Source: Bugulina stolonifera
Lineage: Eukaryota; Bryozoa; Gymnolaemata; Cheilostomatida; Bugulidae
Direction of reading: 5' to 3'
DNA: 64,000 bases
Assembly (NCBI GenBank): GCA_935421135.1
Contig: OW285197.1
Span: 2,479,568 to 2,543,567 of the forward strand
Positions 39,701 to 51,552 of the stretch are shown in pieces. Both the position numbers and the translations under genes were made by a program. The notes under the pieces are model-generated. The model was not told where the DNA came from. It did not search any database and worked only from the letters and a program-made list of their open reading frames with translations. The number at the start of each line of letters is the position of its first letter. Position 1 is the stretch's first letter.

Positions 39701-42700
39701 GCTTCATGAGAAACTACTGTAACTTATTGATCAAAATATTAGTTAATACTTTCCTTCTCTGTAGAGGAACCAATTAGAAGGACAGACTTTATTGAGATAA
39801 CGGAGCTATCTGATGGTACTGCTTATGACTGTGTTGCATTTTCTATTGTAAACTCTCCCCATCAAGCTGTGAGGTCCAATCCCACTAGACTTTCTAAGCC
39901 ACTACTCACATGTATGTCCACCATACTGTAACTGGTGTGTTTCCATTCATACTGAAATATAAATTTATAATAGAAAATACGAAGTTCCTAACTGAATGAC
40001 ATGCAAATTATTGAATAGACATGTAAATGTACACTGTACTTGAAAATGGACATCGGAAATTGACAACATACTTAACCAACTGTGAGAATTTACCCTTGTA
40101 AGACAGTTTGGTTCTATTTTCACCAATAGGCATGTACATGCACGTGATGCTTTTACATGTCAGTCAGATGCTAAATGTACATGTTGCATTTACTAAAGCA
40201 TATTATATGTTAGGTCATGTTCATACTTGCATCATTATTTTATGTGCTTTTTCTACTTCAGCTCCTTTGCCTCCTAAAAATTTCATTTTCACTCTGAATG
40301 AAAGTGTGTATCCCCAGTTCACATTCATCCCAGATGAAAGAAACAGTAAACTGTATCAACATCTGCGAACTCATTTCCGTGTGTCGAACGTTACGTATAC
40401 ACTCATTGCTGTAAGTTGATGAACAAGCTGGCTTCTTTTCCTCAATACACTGCTATGTGACTGTAAGGGGACGTTGTGAGTGGCTGGTTTTATCAAGTTG
40501 CCGAGCTAATGCAGTGTCAAACTGTTGAAGCAAAAATGAAATATATTTATTAGATGTTGAACCGTGTCCCCAACTGCTTAAAATTACTTGTTACACAACA
40601 CCTCTCTAGTACTAGTATGTTGTGTTGTTAGAATGATATTGAAAGACATGATGTCTAATGTTAGTCTGCTTTTGTGTTGTGGCCCTTCCAAGTGGTTCAC
40701 AAAAAATCGATTACATATAATATATTATTGGCCATACAAACTACCGATCTATCACTATAATGTACGATTGATCAGTCATAGCACCATCATTACTGGCAGC
40801 TTAGATTTAAATGAAGCAATGTATTCTAGTGTTTTAATGCTCGTAGATTACAGATCACTGTTTTGTGATTGAAATGATTGCACAAAGAGCTTTAAATCCA
40901 TAATATAATATATCATATACATGTATCTTTTTCCAGATGGGCAAAGTCCTATTCCAAGAAAGGTTGATACCTGGAAAGCAATATACTTTAGAGAGCTGGA
41001 CTTCAGCACAGATGTCTGTTGGTAGAGTTAATTCCAGAGAAAATTTAACATCAACATTTCGCACAAGTAAGAGTATCAGCAATTTGGGAATAACTAAAAA
41101 CAATATAATATGAGTCGTTTAACAGGCAGTATAAGTAGTTGAATTATATACAAGGATAATGGTTGTTCCCTTAGTTGGATGTTACCTTTCTGTTGTTATA
41201 TCGTAGGGCCGGCAACTCCAAAAGGTTTTAATTACTCAAAGGTTTCCGAAGGACAGCATATTTTCTCCTGGATGCCCACCGATGAAGGGGTGAGTCTCCC
41301 AGCTTTCTTCCTCACATCTGCTACATTTACAGCCTGTGTTTGCCCAAAACTAAATATATTTTTGACATGCAGTTATATTTTGTTCAACTGCATTAGGCAT
41401 ATTCAGATATTGCACCGTGCAAGCTTGTAAATAGCAATCTGCAGCAATAACAATACAATGTATATTTTATTCAATAATATGGTGTTAGCTATAGCACTAG
41501 GTTAGGCGTGCCTGGTAATAATATTTATCGTAAACACAGGGAAATTCCCATCAAATGAAGTATTGTCAAACCTGAACGCTCAAGCTGTGCTCGGATATTT
41601 AAAGCAGTCCTATATGAACCAGTACATTTTCCAAATGCGTCTTCTGTATGCTTAGACAGATTGACAGTAAATTAATTTTCTAGGTACAGTGTATTTTGTA
41701 GCACCTGTTTCAAAATCTAAATTGTTTTGCAAACTAATCTGCGCTTTAAAACTAGTTGCGGTGTAATTGTTCACTGAGTCTTTCCATGTTGAAACTTGCA
41801 TTGTATTTAGAAGGATAGTTAACAGAGTAGTGTGTCAGTTACAATGCAATTATAATACTAGTCTTCTAGTTTTTTGCGGACCGATCAGCAAAACTATCTG
41901 TCCCATCATTGGTGACTGTGTACACGGCATGTTCACAGTCACCAATGATGGGACAGATAGTAGTTTTGCTGATTGCTGCAAAATCTTAAAGAAGAGGAGT
42001 GCTGCCACTGTTTGGGACTGCTTTCGTGATTAGTTGAAATAGCCAGTCACAACCCTGGCTTTACAAAAAGTGGAGAAATGACTACACGATTAAAGTGTCT
42101 CCATGGCCAACGCTATTATATAGAGCCATAGGCTTCACTTATATACAACTTTGTGGATATGCATACACAGTTAAAGTATAGCTGGTTTTGAGCATAATGT
42201 ATATAATAATGTTTATCTAACGAAAATCATTTACTTCATATTATTGTAGTTCTCTGACGGCTTTCTATTAGAGATCTGTACTCCTTCAAAATGCCTTGAA
42301 GTTGTTGAAGTAGAAAACACAGTTTCCAACAGCAACATTGTTGAACACACATGGGTAGGCACCCTTCCACCTGTGTTTCAAGTAATTCTAAAGACAACAC
42401 ATATGGGAGATGAGAGTTTACCCAATATAATATCAATAGGAAAAAATTCAGTTGAAGGCCAAGCTGTCCCAGACAGAAAGTCTACAAAATCAATATTTGT
42501 TGATCTAGGTAACCACATTCTAAATATTGTTGACATCCAAACTGTTTGCTGAATTTTGCTTAAATACCAGTTGTTTGAATATCGGTTCTTTGATAAATTT
42601 CTTTGCAATATTAAGTAGTGACTCACGCTGAGCAAAAAATATACAATAGATGCGTTACTCCAGCTTTGTGAGTCACAGTTAGTCCTAGAGTGTGCTCTAT

Positions 42701-43851
42701 TACACGTACATAATTTATGATTAGATAAGGTGAACCGACATTTGTTGTTAGTTAGTGCAACAGCCCTGCAGAGTCCTCTTGTCAAATAAATTCCATAATA
42801 TTGTACCCTTATCTCGCCAAGTCTATCGGTTGTATGTGTTGTGCAGTGAAGCGGGATATTCTTGCCTGTCTGAAGCTATGTAAATATTCCACCAATGTAA
42901 AAATACTTATTTACATGACCAACATGTATATTCGTGTACTAGCCTGTGATAATGTAATAGTGTTTCTGTGAATGGTATACTTGGGCCATTATTATTTGTT
43001 ATCCATATTTACATATACACGTACATGCAAGTGTTTAGTGTATGTACCAAGTGGACCGATTATAGAGCCTAGCATCAATTCATGAAATTGTGCTCCCGTG
43101 CACCTACATTGCACACCGTACACTGCAAAATGTAATGTACTTGTACAATGTAACTTCACGCAGATGTTTTGTACTTTTAGATCTTCCAATACAGATTGCT
43201 TTGACCACAATATATGCTCTGCTTGTACTATGTGTCGGAATAGTCATTGGTGTGAGGTAGGTGGTATACAAACATAAGATATTGTACATGAAGCTTAGAC
43301 CTTTTCCTGTGTTTACTTTCCACATTGTTTACAGAATGCTGCTTACAAGGGTATGATTCTATTATAACCCATTTAAACCAATCAGGCCCATGTGTACCAT
43401 TGCGGTTTTAAGACTACAAGGACAACAACAAACTGATATTTTCATACTGGCACTGCTCATACATACAATTTTGTAAATTGAAAGACAATATAATATCTAT
43501 ATGTATGTAGAAAGAAAGAATCTTTGCTGACAAACATGTACATGTTCATATACTGTGCGTGACTGGAAAGCATCTACAAAGCCAATATATTATTGTAGTT
43601 TGAGAAAGAGGAAAAGTGCCGTGCTATCTGCTCCAGCATTGCCTCCTCCTGCAGATAAAACTCATACAAAGTTTCCTACTGGCATAAACAGGACGGGCGA
43701 GTCTGAATCCGAATACTCTCAGATCTATGATGTACCGACTACTTTTAGACAAAGTACTATTAGATCACAGTCTACACTTCCTTCTCGGAGGTCAACGGTG
43801 ACAGGTAAAAGAAATAAAAAGAGACTCAAAAAAAGAGTGTCTAAGAGATGA
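27786..43851 (+). CDS. Gene B: type I membrane receptor with F5/8C and FN3-like domains and YDVP tail
   Basis: Exons: 27786-27847, 30255-30450, 36187-36310, 36920-37111, 37867-38100, 38253-38480, 39765-39911, 40262-40410, 40937-41066, 41207-41289, 42250-42508, 43181-43256, 43599-43851. All GT-AG; 2133 nt in phase, giving 710 aa. Residues 1-20 are a signal peptide. Residues 21-128 are FN3-like, 128-192 a related segment, 192-346 F5/8C (ENIALEKPT, KWWRVDL, LQLNEVQIF). Residues 346-488 are FN3-like, as in gene A. Residues 488-602 are an extra FN3-like domain absent from A (HIFSWMPTDEG). The transmembrane helix is about 605-626. The tail is basic (RKRK) with overlapping EYSQI (Tyr666) and YDVP (Tyr670, Crk/Abl-type SH2 site). 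AATAAA at 44100 and 44164. Intron 2 carries a whole hAT transposon, yet the reading frame is intact. Confidence 0.85.
27890..28052. repeat. Imperfect ACTAGT-rich repeat
   Basis: Degenerate short repeats of CTAGTA/TACTAG type in intron 1 of gene B. Confidence 0.7.
28395..28646. mobile_element. MITE copy, best preserved of the AGGCRTATTCGGA family
   Basis: Perfect 13-bp inverted ends: AGGCGTATTCGGA on the left and TCCGAATACGCCT on the right. Length 252 bp, no open frame. In intron 1 of gene B. Confidence 0.85.
29221..29286. repeat. TGTACATG-type palindromic repeat cluster
   Basis: Two tandem near-copies of a TACATATACACTGTACATG unit around a CTGTACAG centre. Short forms of this motif are scattered through the whole window. 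Confidence 0.8.
31140..31147. repeat. hAT target-site duplication, left copy
   Basis: GTTAAAGG, repeated exactly at 36127-36134. Confidence 0.95.
31148..36126 (-). mobile_element. hAT transposon in intron 2 of gene B
   Basis: Terminal inverted repeats CAGGGCTGTAACAAC (left) and GTTGTTACGGCCCTG (right), one mismatch, and an exact 8-bp duplication GTTAAAGG: all standard for hAT. Length 4,979 bp. It encodes a minus-strand ZMYM1-like transposase that is now broken. Near the left end lies a G/C-rich subterminal block; at 31375-31480 is a GATATAACAATGAC minisatellite; near the right end is a run of about 17 G. Confidence 0.93.
31927..35828 (-). pseudogene. hAT-family transposase (TTF zinc finger, DUF4371, hAT dimerisation), broken
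   Basis: Exons read on the minus strand: 35828-35804, 34759-34604, 34380-33431, 33098-32937, 32839-32657, 32528-31927, with GT-AG boundaries. The second and third exons carry a TTF-type zinc-finger region (WLHYSSYNDALLCYEC; FCNWKKA; HERSECH). The third holds the DUF4371 core (LLVDETRDISN, GQCYDGAATM, HCYGHSLNLAL). The last holds the hAT dimerisation motif (LPATNAVSERMFSQLRLVK). This is the architecture of zinc finger MYM-type protein 1-like hAT transposases. Lesions: a frame change near 34025, where the two reading frames overlap, and a frame change with an in-frame stop in the fourth exon near 33000. It is therefore unlikely to be active as it stands. Confidence 0.85.
36127..36134. repeat. 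hAT target-site duplication, right copy
   Basis: GTTAAAGG, matching 31140-31147. Confidence 0.95.
38629..38750. repeat. ACATGTACATGTGC minisatellite
   Basis: Tandem CATGTACATGTGCATG units bounded by two GTTTACACACAATG copies, in intron 6 of gene B. Confidence 0.9.
39010..39560 (-). mobile_element. Solo LTR, family L1, minus orientation
   Basis: Similar in order and orientation to the 25.9-26.5 kb LTR (GAGTGGTGCTAAGTCTTC, TCCAGAGTCAATGCTTATGT, AACAAGATGGCGGCGGGAAG blocks). More diverged, ends approximate. In intron 6 of gene B. Confidence 0.65.
41395..41641. mobile_element. MITE copy, AGGCRTATTCGGA family
   Basis: Aligned over its length with the 22.3 and 28.4 kb copies; left end AGGCATATTCAGA. 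In intron 10 of gene B. Confidence 0.75.
41884..41973. repeat. Long hairpin in intron 10 of gene B
   Basis: The left arm 41884-41920 (ATCAGCAAAACTATCTGTCC start) is complementary to 41934-41973, with a 13-nt loop and a single 3-nt bulge. It could be a short foldback element or a precursor-type RNA hairpin. Confidence 0.85.
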
Positions 43852-44169
43852 TGCGCTTTCATTACGATTGGAGCATTCAGATTAACAAAGTGGATACAGC
43901 AAATGCAAAGTACATTCTGTGACGTTAATCAGCACTACAATTTTTTTTTCAATATTGCTCTACTGCTTGGTACTACATGAATTATATTTGCATGTAGTAC
44001 ATTATACATTGTACATTATATCTGGAACACTAAAGTACATGTACATGTCTACAATGTAAATACATTGCATGATCATATTTTGTTAATATGGTAATGTGGA
44101 ATAAATTTATAGGTAATAGAAGTTTTATTATTGCAAATGATCAAATGTGTAGAGCTCTACATGAATAAA

Positions 44170-46098
44170 GTTGAAGTATTACTATTTATGAAACAAAACT
44201 GACAGCAGCCGCTTATTTATATACTTTACACTGGGTATATAAAACATGTAAAAGTGGGCTTAAGAAGGGCATAAAACGAATTTAATTTAACGAACCCCAC
44301 CAAAATCTGATTTTAATTTAACAACCACAAATGTACAGGGTTGTTGTAAAACGTGGTAAAGTACACATGTAAGGCAGAATTCCAATTTTAAACCGATCTT
44401 CTGGCTCATAAGTAGTATATTTACCACTTTTTGTTGCCTTATAGTTGAAAATAGAATTGCACTTGCAGTAATCCTATCTTACAGTTACAGATGAGATGGG
44501 TATTGTATAGCTGATCTTATGATAGACAACAGATCAAAATTAGTCCTGTAGTGGGATTCGAACTCACTGCCATTGGATTGACAGTTGAGTACTCCACCTA
44601 CAGTATTATGCTATCCGAAAACTAACTATCATACTTGCAATCAATCGCACTAATACTTTACTACATGTAGTAGTGTTGCTGCAGCTAATGAAAACAACAG
44701 TGAATATAAATAGCTAACTATAGTTTAGTGATACAAATTATTTTTTAACGAGTTCGATCCACTCATTAAAACGTTAAGTTATGATCACGCGACTGAAACC
44801 CAGTGTGCAGTACCACTTACATATTTATAGCAGCATAACCTGACAGTATTAGTAAATAACTAATACTGAATGTGAAAGCTAAATTATTATGTTGCTGCTT
44901 TATGGTCCATGAATATACATGTATAAGCTATACTAACTCTATACACGATGTATCCTATAGCATAAACATTTGCAGAACTTTAATCACTTTGTCCTGTTTT
45001 ATGGCTTATTAATTATAACTTATTATCATTTTTTCCCATGCTCGCACCAGGAGATAGACTTGCATATTAATAATTTTTGCCCTCAGTTGACCGATGTGAC
45101 CCGCTTTACTTAATATGTCAAGCCTAGACATCATACCACATTTAGCTAATTACTCATGTTAATCTTTTTTCATTCACCAAGCACCACCTTGTGATATGAT
45201 CTCTTTTGCAGTGTGAACTTCATAATTTATGTCACCTTTAACGGAACACACCTAAATTTGTAATTATGCTTTTTTGCCGGTTTTTGGGCACCAAATGGTC
45301 CAATCACAACATCAAGCTATATAGTATACATGTATAAAACTGAGCGAAAAACTTTGTTTCTTACCATTCGTTCACTGAGGAACAAATACAACCACCATTT
45401 GTATACGTATCTCTTGGACCAAGGTCTACTTTGTCAAAAGGCAAGTTATATTATATTAATTTAGCATAGCAATTTAGTACTTATACTTTTTCTTAGTTAG
45501 GTAATTGTTAGTAGGGACTCCTCTCTTATTTTTGTGCAAATGTTTAGAAATAAAATTTTGTTGCAAACTTACTAGCTCATGGTTTAAAATATAGTTATTA
45601 CAAATGTGTTAGAAACTTAAACAGCTCTTCTTTAAATAGAAATTTTCATCGGGATACTAGACCCCACTAAAACTTCCAAAACAATTGTAAACAGCCTAGT
45701 TATGTCTTGACATGAGTATTGTGTCAGAGATCATGGTATCCTGCAATTGTTGGTAGCGGAGACTGACTTCATTTATTAAGTATTACAACACTGTTAGTAG
45801 CTGCAAGTAAGCCATGTAACAAATTTATTCATTGCTCTTGAAAATACTGTACACACTTTCTCATAGAACGAATACTAGCTGCCGCTCACTAACTATCAAG
45901 TCAAGGTATAGTCTGATCAAGATACATGTAGAATTTAACAGTACATCTAGACGCACCGATGATAAGAATAGAAGTGAAGCTTATCATTCCTTGCGCTCCA
46001 GGTCTCCTACAACAATCCTATTGGTTGAACTCTTGCTGCCATATTCTCCAGCCGATACCATTTTAGTTTTACCCAAGTTATGAAAAAATTTATTGTAG
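44170..46098. other. B-C intergenic region
   Basis: Beyond the gene B poly(A) signals. AT-rich; one tRNA-like sequence at 44.53-44.62 kb. No signal peptide or first FN3-like exon for gene C is recognised, so gene C appears to have lost its 5' part. GATAAGAATAGAAGTGAAGC at about 45960 recurs in variant form at 47925. Confidence 0.5.
44538..44622 (-). repeat. tRNA-like sequence (Asp-GTC-like)
   Basis: On the minus strand there is a convincing T-arm (GTGAGTTCGAATCCCAC) and a CTGTCAA anticodon-type loop. The arms do not fold into a standard full cloverleaf, so a tRNA-derived repeat or pseudogene is more likely. Confidence 0.35.
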
Positions 46099-47624
46099 GT
46101 ACTTATCTCAAGTTTTTCAAGATATGCTCCAGTAAAACATTCAACTTATTGCCTTGTGATACCACAAAGAGATCTTCTTTGAGTCCAGATCCACTTGAAA
46201 TGGCCATCGTTCAACGGTTCACACCCACATTTCTAGCAAATTAAGTTACTATTTGTGGTTCTGCTGGATATTATCAACCACTGGCAATATTAGAAGTTGA
46301 AGTTTTTACACCAAGTAGGTACTGATGAACTCGAGATTTTGGTGAACAATGCTTTATTTGAAAATATTTTACCATCTTTTGCAAGTGCAATGACCCATTT
46401 CCAATAATGTTAAAGGTGCATGCAGTCAACTTTTTCAAAATTACTGCAGTGCATGCACACCTGTGCATTGCAGTATTCTTCTTATGCAAGCGGCTGAACA
46501 CTGTGTCAGTATAAATCAATATCTTGTATTATAATGCACATTTTATATCAATTATGGTTCACAAAAAACTAACATTTCACACTCTCATACAATATATGCT
46601 AAGGGATCTATAGTTTTCTGGTAGTATTTTTTCGCTGGCATAATTGGTAACTCTATTATACTGTTACATACACAGAGCAGTTGACAGAAAACAAACCAGC
46701 TGTGAGTACACTTGGCTCTTGGTGGGAGATTTTTAACAAAGCCATCCATGTCCATCAATTCCACCAGCTTCGACCGGAAGTTATTTGGTTACAAAGTTTT
46801 GAATGAGTTACGGTTAGAACTTCGATAAATACGCACGCTTTTATATTTCAGACTGCTCTAGGAGCCTCTTAGCATAGGCCTCACTCTAGAGCTGGAGTCA
46901 GAACCACTAGGGTAGTTAGTTACATGTTTCCGGTACCTAATCACAGATACATAAGGACAGAACATGCACAGACCTGTTAGTTGTTGTAAACAAAGCACTG
47001 CTCATCTTAAACTCAGACCCCACTCAGTGTATGTAATATGAGGAGTGCTGATATAAAAGTGTTTTTACGATGACTAGACAGTTTATGTGGTTTTACCTTA
47101 TCACAACAAGTAAGATGATGATCAGCTAATTCTGATTGTAGAACAGCCACTTATACAGACTACTGTCAGGCCAATACAGACGGAAGACTTGCTACCGGGC
47201 AGTTTTATAGACTGCGATGTTTCAGCTATTTAGACAATAAACAGTCAATCAATTCAGTCATCAAAACATTCACTCACTCAGAAAATTCTGTCACGTAAGC
47301 TTCTCTCTTTATTACTGTAAACATTAATATACTTGTACAACCTGACTGTTCTTTTATACCTCCGCGGCTATAGTCGAATAATGACAATTCCTTTCCTTCT
47401 AAAATTGCTCCCATCATTAAAGGTCTTTTACTCTAAAAAAAACAATTCTCCTCATGCAGCTTATTTCTTCCTCTAAAGTCACCTCTCTACTCCTTTAAAA
47501 TCACTTCCTCTTGTTCTTTGAAATTACATGTACTTATTTTCTTGTATAATGTATTTTTAGCAAGGAATTTATTTTTGATCAGTCAGAGACTTGTTTCAAA
47601 CCCAGGAAAATACCAGTCCCTGAC

Positions 47625-47705
47625 TGGGGTTTGAACCCGGGCCTCTACGGCACCTAATCGCCTAGCACGGTGAACAGAAAATGCTACCACTACACCAGCT
47701 AAGCA
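47625..47705 (-). repeat. tRNA-derived SINE-like sequence
   Basis: On the minus strand: TTAGCTGGTGTAGTGGTAGC (A-box region) and GGGTTCAAACCCCAG (B-box), followed by the same GTCAGGGA flank as at 21.59 kb. Confidence 0.55.
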
Positions 47706-48659
47706 ACCTATAAAAGGAAGCTTCACTGGTGAACTGCAGTAGACATGCTCTGAATGAACTGCACACGAGGGCACCCCTTTTCTTTTCCCCTCTGAAACCA
47801 CTTTTTTCAATAAAAAGTTGTTCTACAAGGACTATAATAGCCCGGACATGTAACCCGGTCATTTCATCAGGTTTACTTTGTCAAGTTCAGGTGCAAGTTG
47901 CACAGAATAGAGTTTTCAATTAGTGATAAGAACAGAAGTGAAGCGTTTCTACTCTTGTCTTCCAACAATAATTATTACTAGAAATTATTATTGGCGATCT
48001 TGGCATACATCTGCTCACTAAGCACCAGCTTTCCACCTGTTAACTACCCGCTAGACGTTCGCTAACCATCTGCTAGATGCCCGCTAACCACTTGTCAACC
48101 ACCCGCTAATCAACTACCAAAGTGCTGTAAATAAACACCATAATTTCCAAAGTAATCTGTAAAACGAGCAGCTTACCCATGGGATCAGTGAAGTTTTTTC
48201 CACATGGTTGCGACTTCCTAGTCAAATAGGTCTTACAAAAGTTTCATCATTTCATCATCTCACTTTCTATCTACATCACAAGTTTTACATTTCCATATCG
48301 ACTGAACTCTGAGTCATACAATGTATCTGAGCAAAATCTGAGTACATTCTGAGTACAAACCGGATACAGAGTGACAACATTATAATTAGTGCTCTTTAGT
48401 TGTACCATACTGACAGCTAGAGCGAGTTAGACTCCACACAGCCTTCATGTTAGATTCATTTGAACTGATAATAAATATTTTCGAAGGCAGCCCCACTACA
48501 GGGGCTTCCGACACACTCATTCTACATAATATAATTCACTTGGGTTCATAACATAAATTCATGATGGAATCGTGTAGGAGATCTGAAAGGATGATGACTC
48601 AAACAACTAAATCGAGAAAAGAAAATGGGACACAGTTGCACTGTACATTTGTATATGTT

Positions 48660-48860
48660 GGGATCTGGAGTTACATTGTTTTTGCAGACAATCGCTATTG
48701 TCAATTTTGAGACACGGTGTTTGTGACCCATAAACCCATAAACCAATAAAGACCAAATTTTTACCCAAATTTATTTTAGCATCATATGACGGCATTCTAA
48801 CACCAGCTACGCAAAAAATATATTGTGGAAAAAATGGAGTTGCAGTTGTTTTGCAGAATT
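48660..48860 (+). repeat. Dispersed repeat R, plus copy
   Basis: GAGTTACATTGTTTTTGCAG start and AATAAAGACC block as in the 24.1 and 25.6 kb copies. Between the exon 7-like and exon 8-like remains of gene C. Confidence 0.55.
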
Positions 48861-49721
48861 CAGCAGCAGTATCTAAGTATCTGTAAAATCAATCTAATGT
48901 TACTTTATGCAATTTTAGCCCCTCCACAGAATATGGTGTATAATTATACAGAAGATGGCTCTCACTTGATATTATTTGACTTGGAAACCTCTGCCTTGGA
49001 CATATATGAGTACAGAGATTGTCTTCCTCCTAGATGGGAATTTGTATGCTCTAAATAATGTGAGATTAAATACCTGTTAATTCCATACACCCTTTGTGCT
49101 TAGTCTGCAACGCAATTCACACCGCAAGATTTGTTCGCTGTGCTCGTCAAATATATTATTTATTCTTTTCAAACCTTTTTGAAGCTTTTAAATTTATCTG
49201 GTCCAGGGAACTGATTGTGATGGAATGTATGAATCAATAGTGCTATACTTAGCTGCTATTTACAATGGTACATTATTTGTAGCTTGTTAATAATAAATAA
49301 TAATTTATTATGTTACTATTTTCCATACAAAACGATACAAATAGTCGCTGAGATTCTCATATCATGGGATGATTACTTTCTGGTCAAAGATATATTCTCG
49401 AAACATGGATTTCAACCACACTGCCTATTGGAAATGTCAAATCATTTTAAAATGCTACGTTTTCATTTGTGGCAGGTGAGAGAATAATAATATACAATGT
49501 ACACGTACATGTACATGTACATGTACATACAGTGCAAATATTACTCCAAAAATATCGCAAAATGCTAACTAAATAAGTATCTGCTGGTAACTTGTTAATT
49601 TCAAAAATTTGATTGTTTGCGGTAAACAAAGTTTACAAGTAAGGTGACTTGGCCGCAGGTTACGAAACCTAGTACGGTTGAGTGGTTATTATAATATCAT
49701 TTCAATTCATGAAAAGTAAGT

Positions 49722-49812
49722 AATGTAGTATAGCTAGTAGTAGTATAGCTAGTAGTAGCATAGCTAGTAGTAGTATAGCTAGTAGTAGTATAGCTAGTAG
49801 TAGTATAGCTAG
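49722..49812. repeat. 15-bp minisatellite
   Basis: About six tandem TAGTAGTATAGCTAG units, in gene C between the exon 9-like remnant and the transmembrane exon. Confidence 0.9.
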
Positions 49813-50522
49813 TTTTGGCTGTGATTCTTTCTCTGCATGCTGACACAATGCCACAGCAAGACTCACTACGTGTAACTGTGTTTGCTAGAGCTGAAAAATA
49901 CCAAACTGAGCATAATATATTATGGAAATACACGTTATATACATGTGCACATAATATTATATTATGTAGTATTCTTAGGTAGTATGATAATTACATGTGT
50001 AATATCATTGGCTACTTAATTCACCATTATATACAATCATGTAATACACATGTTTGTGTAGCTGTTAATAGACATTTCAAAGAAAACCATTGTACACAGA
50101 GTTTTCCTTCAGGGGAAACTCGAGTCACTCCTGGCGCTCAATTATTAATTTCAGCAGCCTCATATGAGCCAGTTTCCAGTTTTGCAATGGCCCACCCTTA
50201 AGAATGGTAAAACCGTATCCTCCATATTTAAATTTTGCAGAAGCGACACCACTGTATCTAACCACTGGCCAGTATGTGTTGGGAATTTCATCACTGTTCA
50301 TGTTTAGCTTGGCCATAACTTTCATTATCCGAGAAAAAGTCCGTCAGAAACAGTTGGAAGAATTTTTAAAACAAACACATAGGTTCGATTTGTTCTTTCT
50401 ATTTTATATTTCCATGTACATGTATATCTGATGCTATTCACTCAATTTAGTTTACAGCAACTGCATGTTGTGTAATACATACATGTAATGTATAAACACA
50501 ATCATGTACATGTGTATATTAT

Positions 50523-51468
50523 TGTGGTAAATCAGGCTCCGTGGTAATAGTCTCCCTTGGCTAACCACGCATTGACATAGCTCTCATATAATATACATAT
50601 CCTATACGTGCATGGACATTACCTTATTATCTACTATAATTGTAATCAATTACTGTATTCATAATGTGCTTTATATTGTTATTATTAGCCAATCAGCCTG
50701 TCACATTTCTTACATGGTTCAATTATACTATGTGTGCAACTACCTATTATCCTGATTGCTTTCTTTAGTTCTTTTACCTGTATACTTTTGGGGCCGATGT
50801 GGGCCATACTTATATAAAATCCATACTGGTATATTGTAAGCATTTTTTGTACAAGGCTGACCCTTTTGGTGGCCGACGTTGGGCCGAACTAGGCCATGTT
50901 GTTGCATAAGTTTCTGCACGATATCTTATCGTACCTTTTTCCGGAAGTAGTTTATGTGTAAAAGCCAGCACATTTGTTGTATCAAATCAGTTGTCGATTG
51001 CGCTCTAATAAAGCAACATCTCTTAACTCAACCTAGAGTCTTACTCTTGCAGGCCGGCAGCCCCACCCACAGGTCTTCTTAGACTTAAGCAGCCGAGCTC
51101 ATCATCATACATGTACTTGTTTAAGCACTCTTCATACACTCCTTATGAGTTCTACATCATTGGACTTTGGCCGATCCTAGATTCTTCATGAATCTAGCAT
51201 CGAGTCTACGTCCTTAGATCAATTCTAGTTCTTTCTACACTCCTTTGGAGTATAAACTTACAGACCTACGTTGACCCTGGACTCTTCCATGAGTCTCAGC
51301 CTCGGCCTACGTCATTATCAACAATCATAGAGCTTAACCAACTGTTCACTTCTTATGAAATGTGCTGTAGAAGTTAACTTGGCAGCCCACTAACAACTAC
51401 CAAGCACTTCCCGTACCCGTGCTATAATACCGGCACTCGTAAGTAAACCTACACAGCAAAACATTGCA
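50523..51468 (+). mobile_element. Solo LTR, family L2, plus orientation
   Basis: Begins TGTGGTAAATCAGG and ends ACATTGCA. Aligned throughout with 10125-11038. Promoter-like TTATATAAAA near 50810 and AATAAAGC near 51007 are present. No clear target duplication. In the intron after the gene C transmembrane exon. Confidence 0.7.
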
Positions 51469-51552
51469 GTATTATTATATTGAGGTCGTTGTTATAGACT
51501 AGTGGTGTATTCTTTGGCTGAGACTGTGTCAGTGACCAAGAGAATGTAATAT

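Noticed and set aside
47583..47810. 75-aa minus-strand frame
   Set aside because: A frame through a tRNA-derived repeat; a related frame at 21335-21664 has the same cause.
49722..49812. CRISPR-like direct repeats
   Set aside because: Contiguous minisatellite without spacers, in an animal genome.
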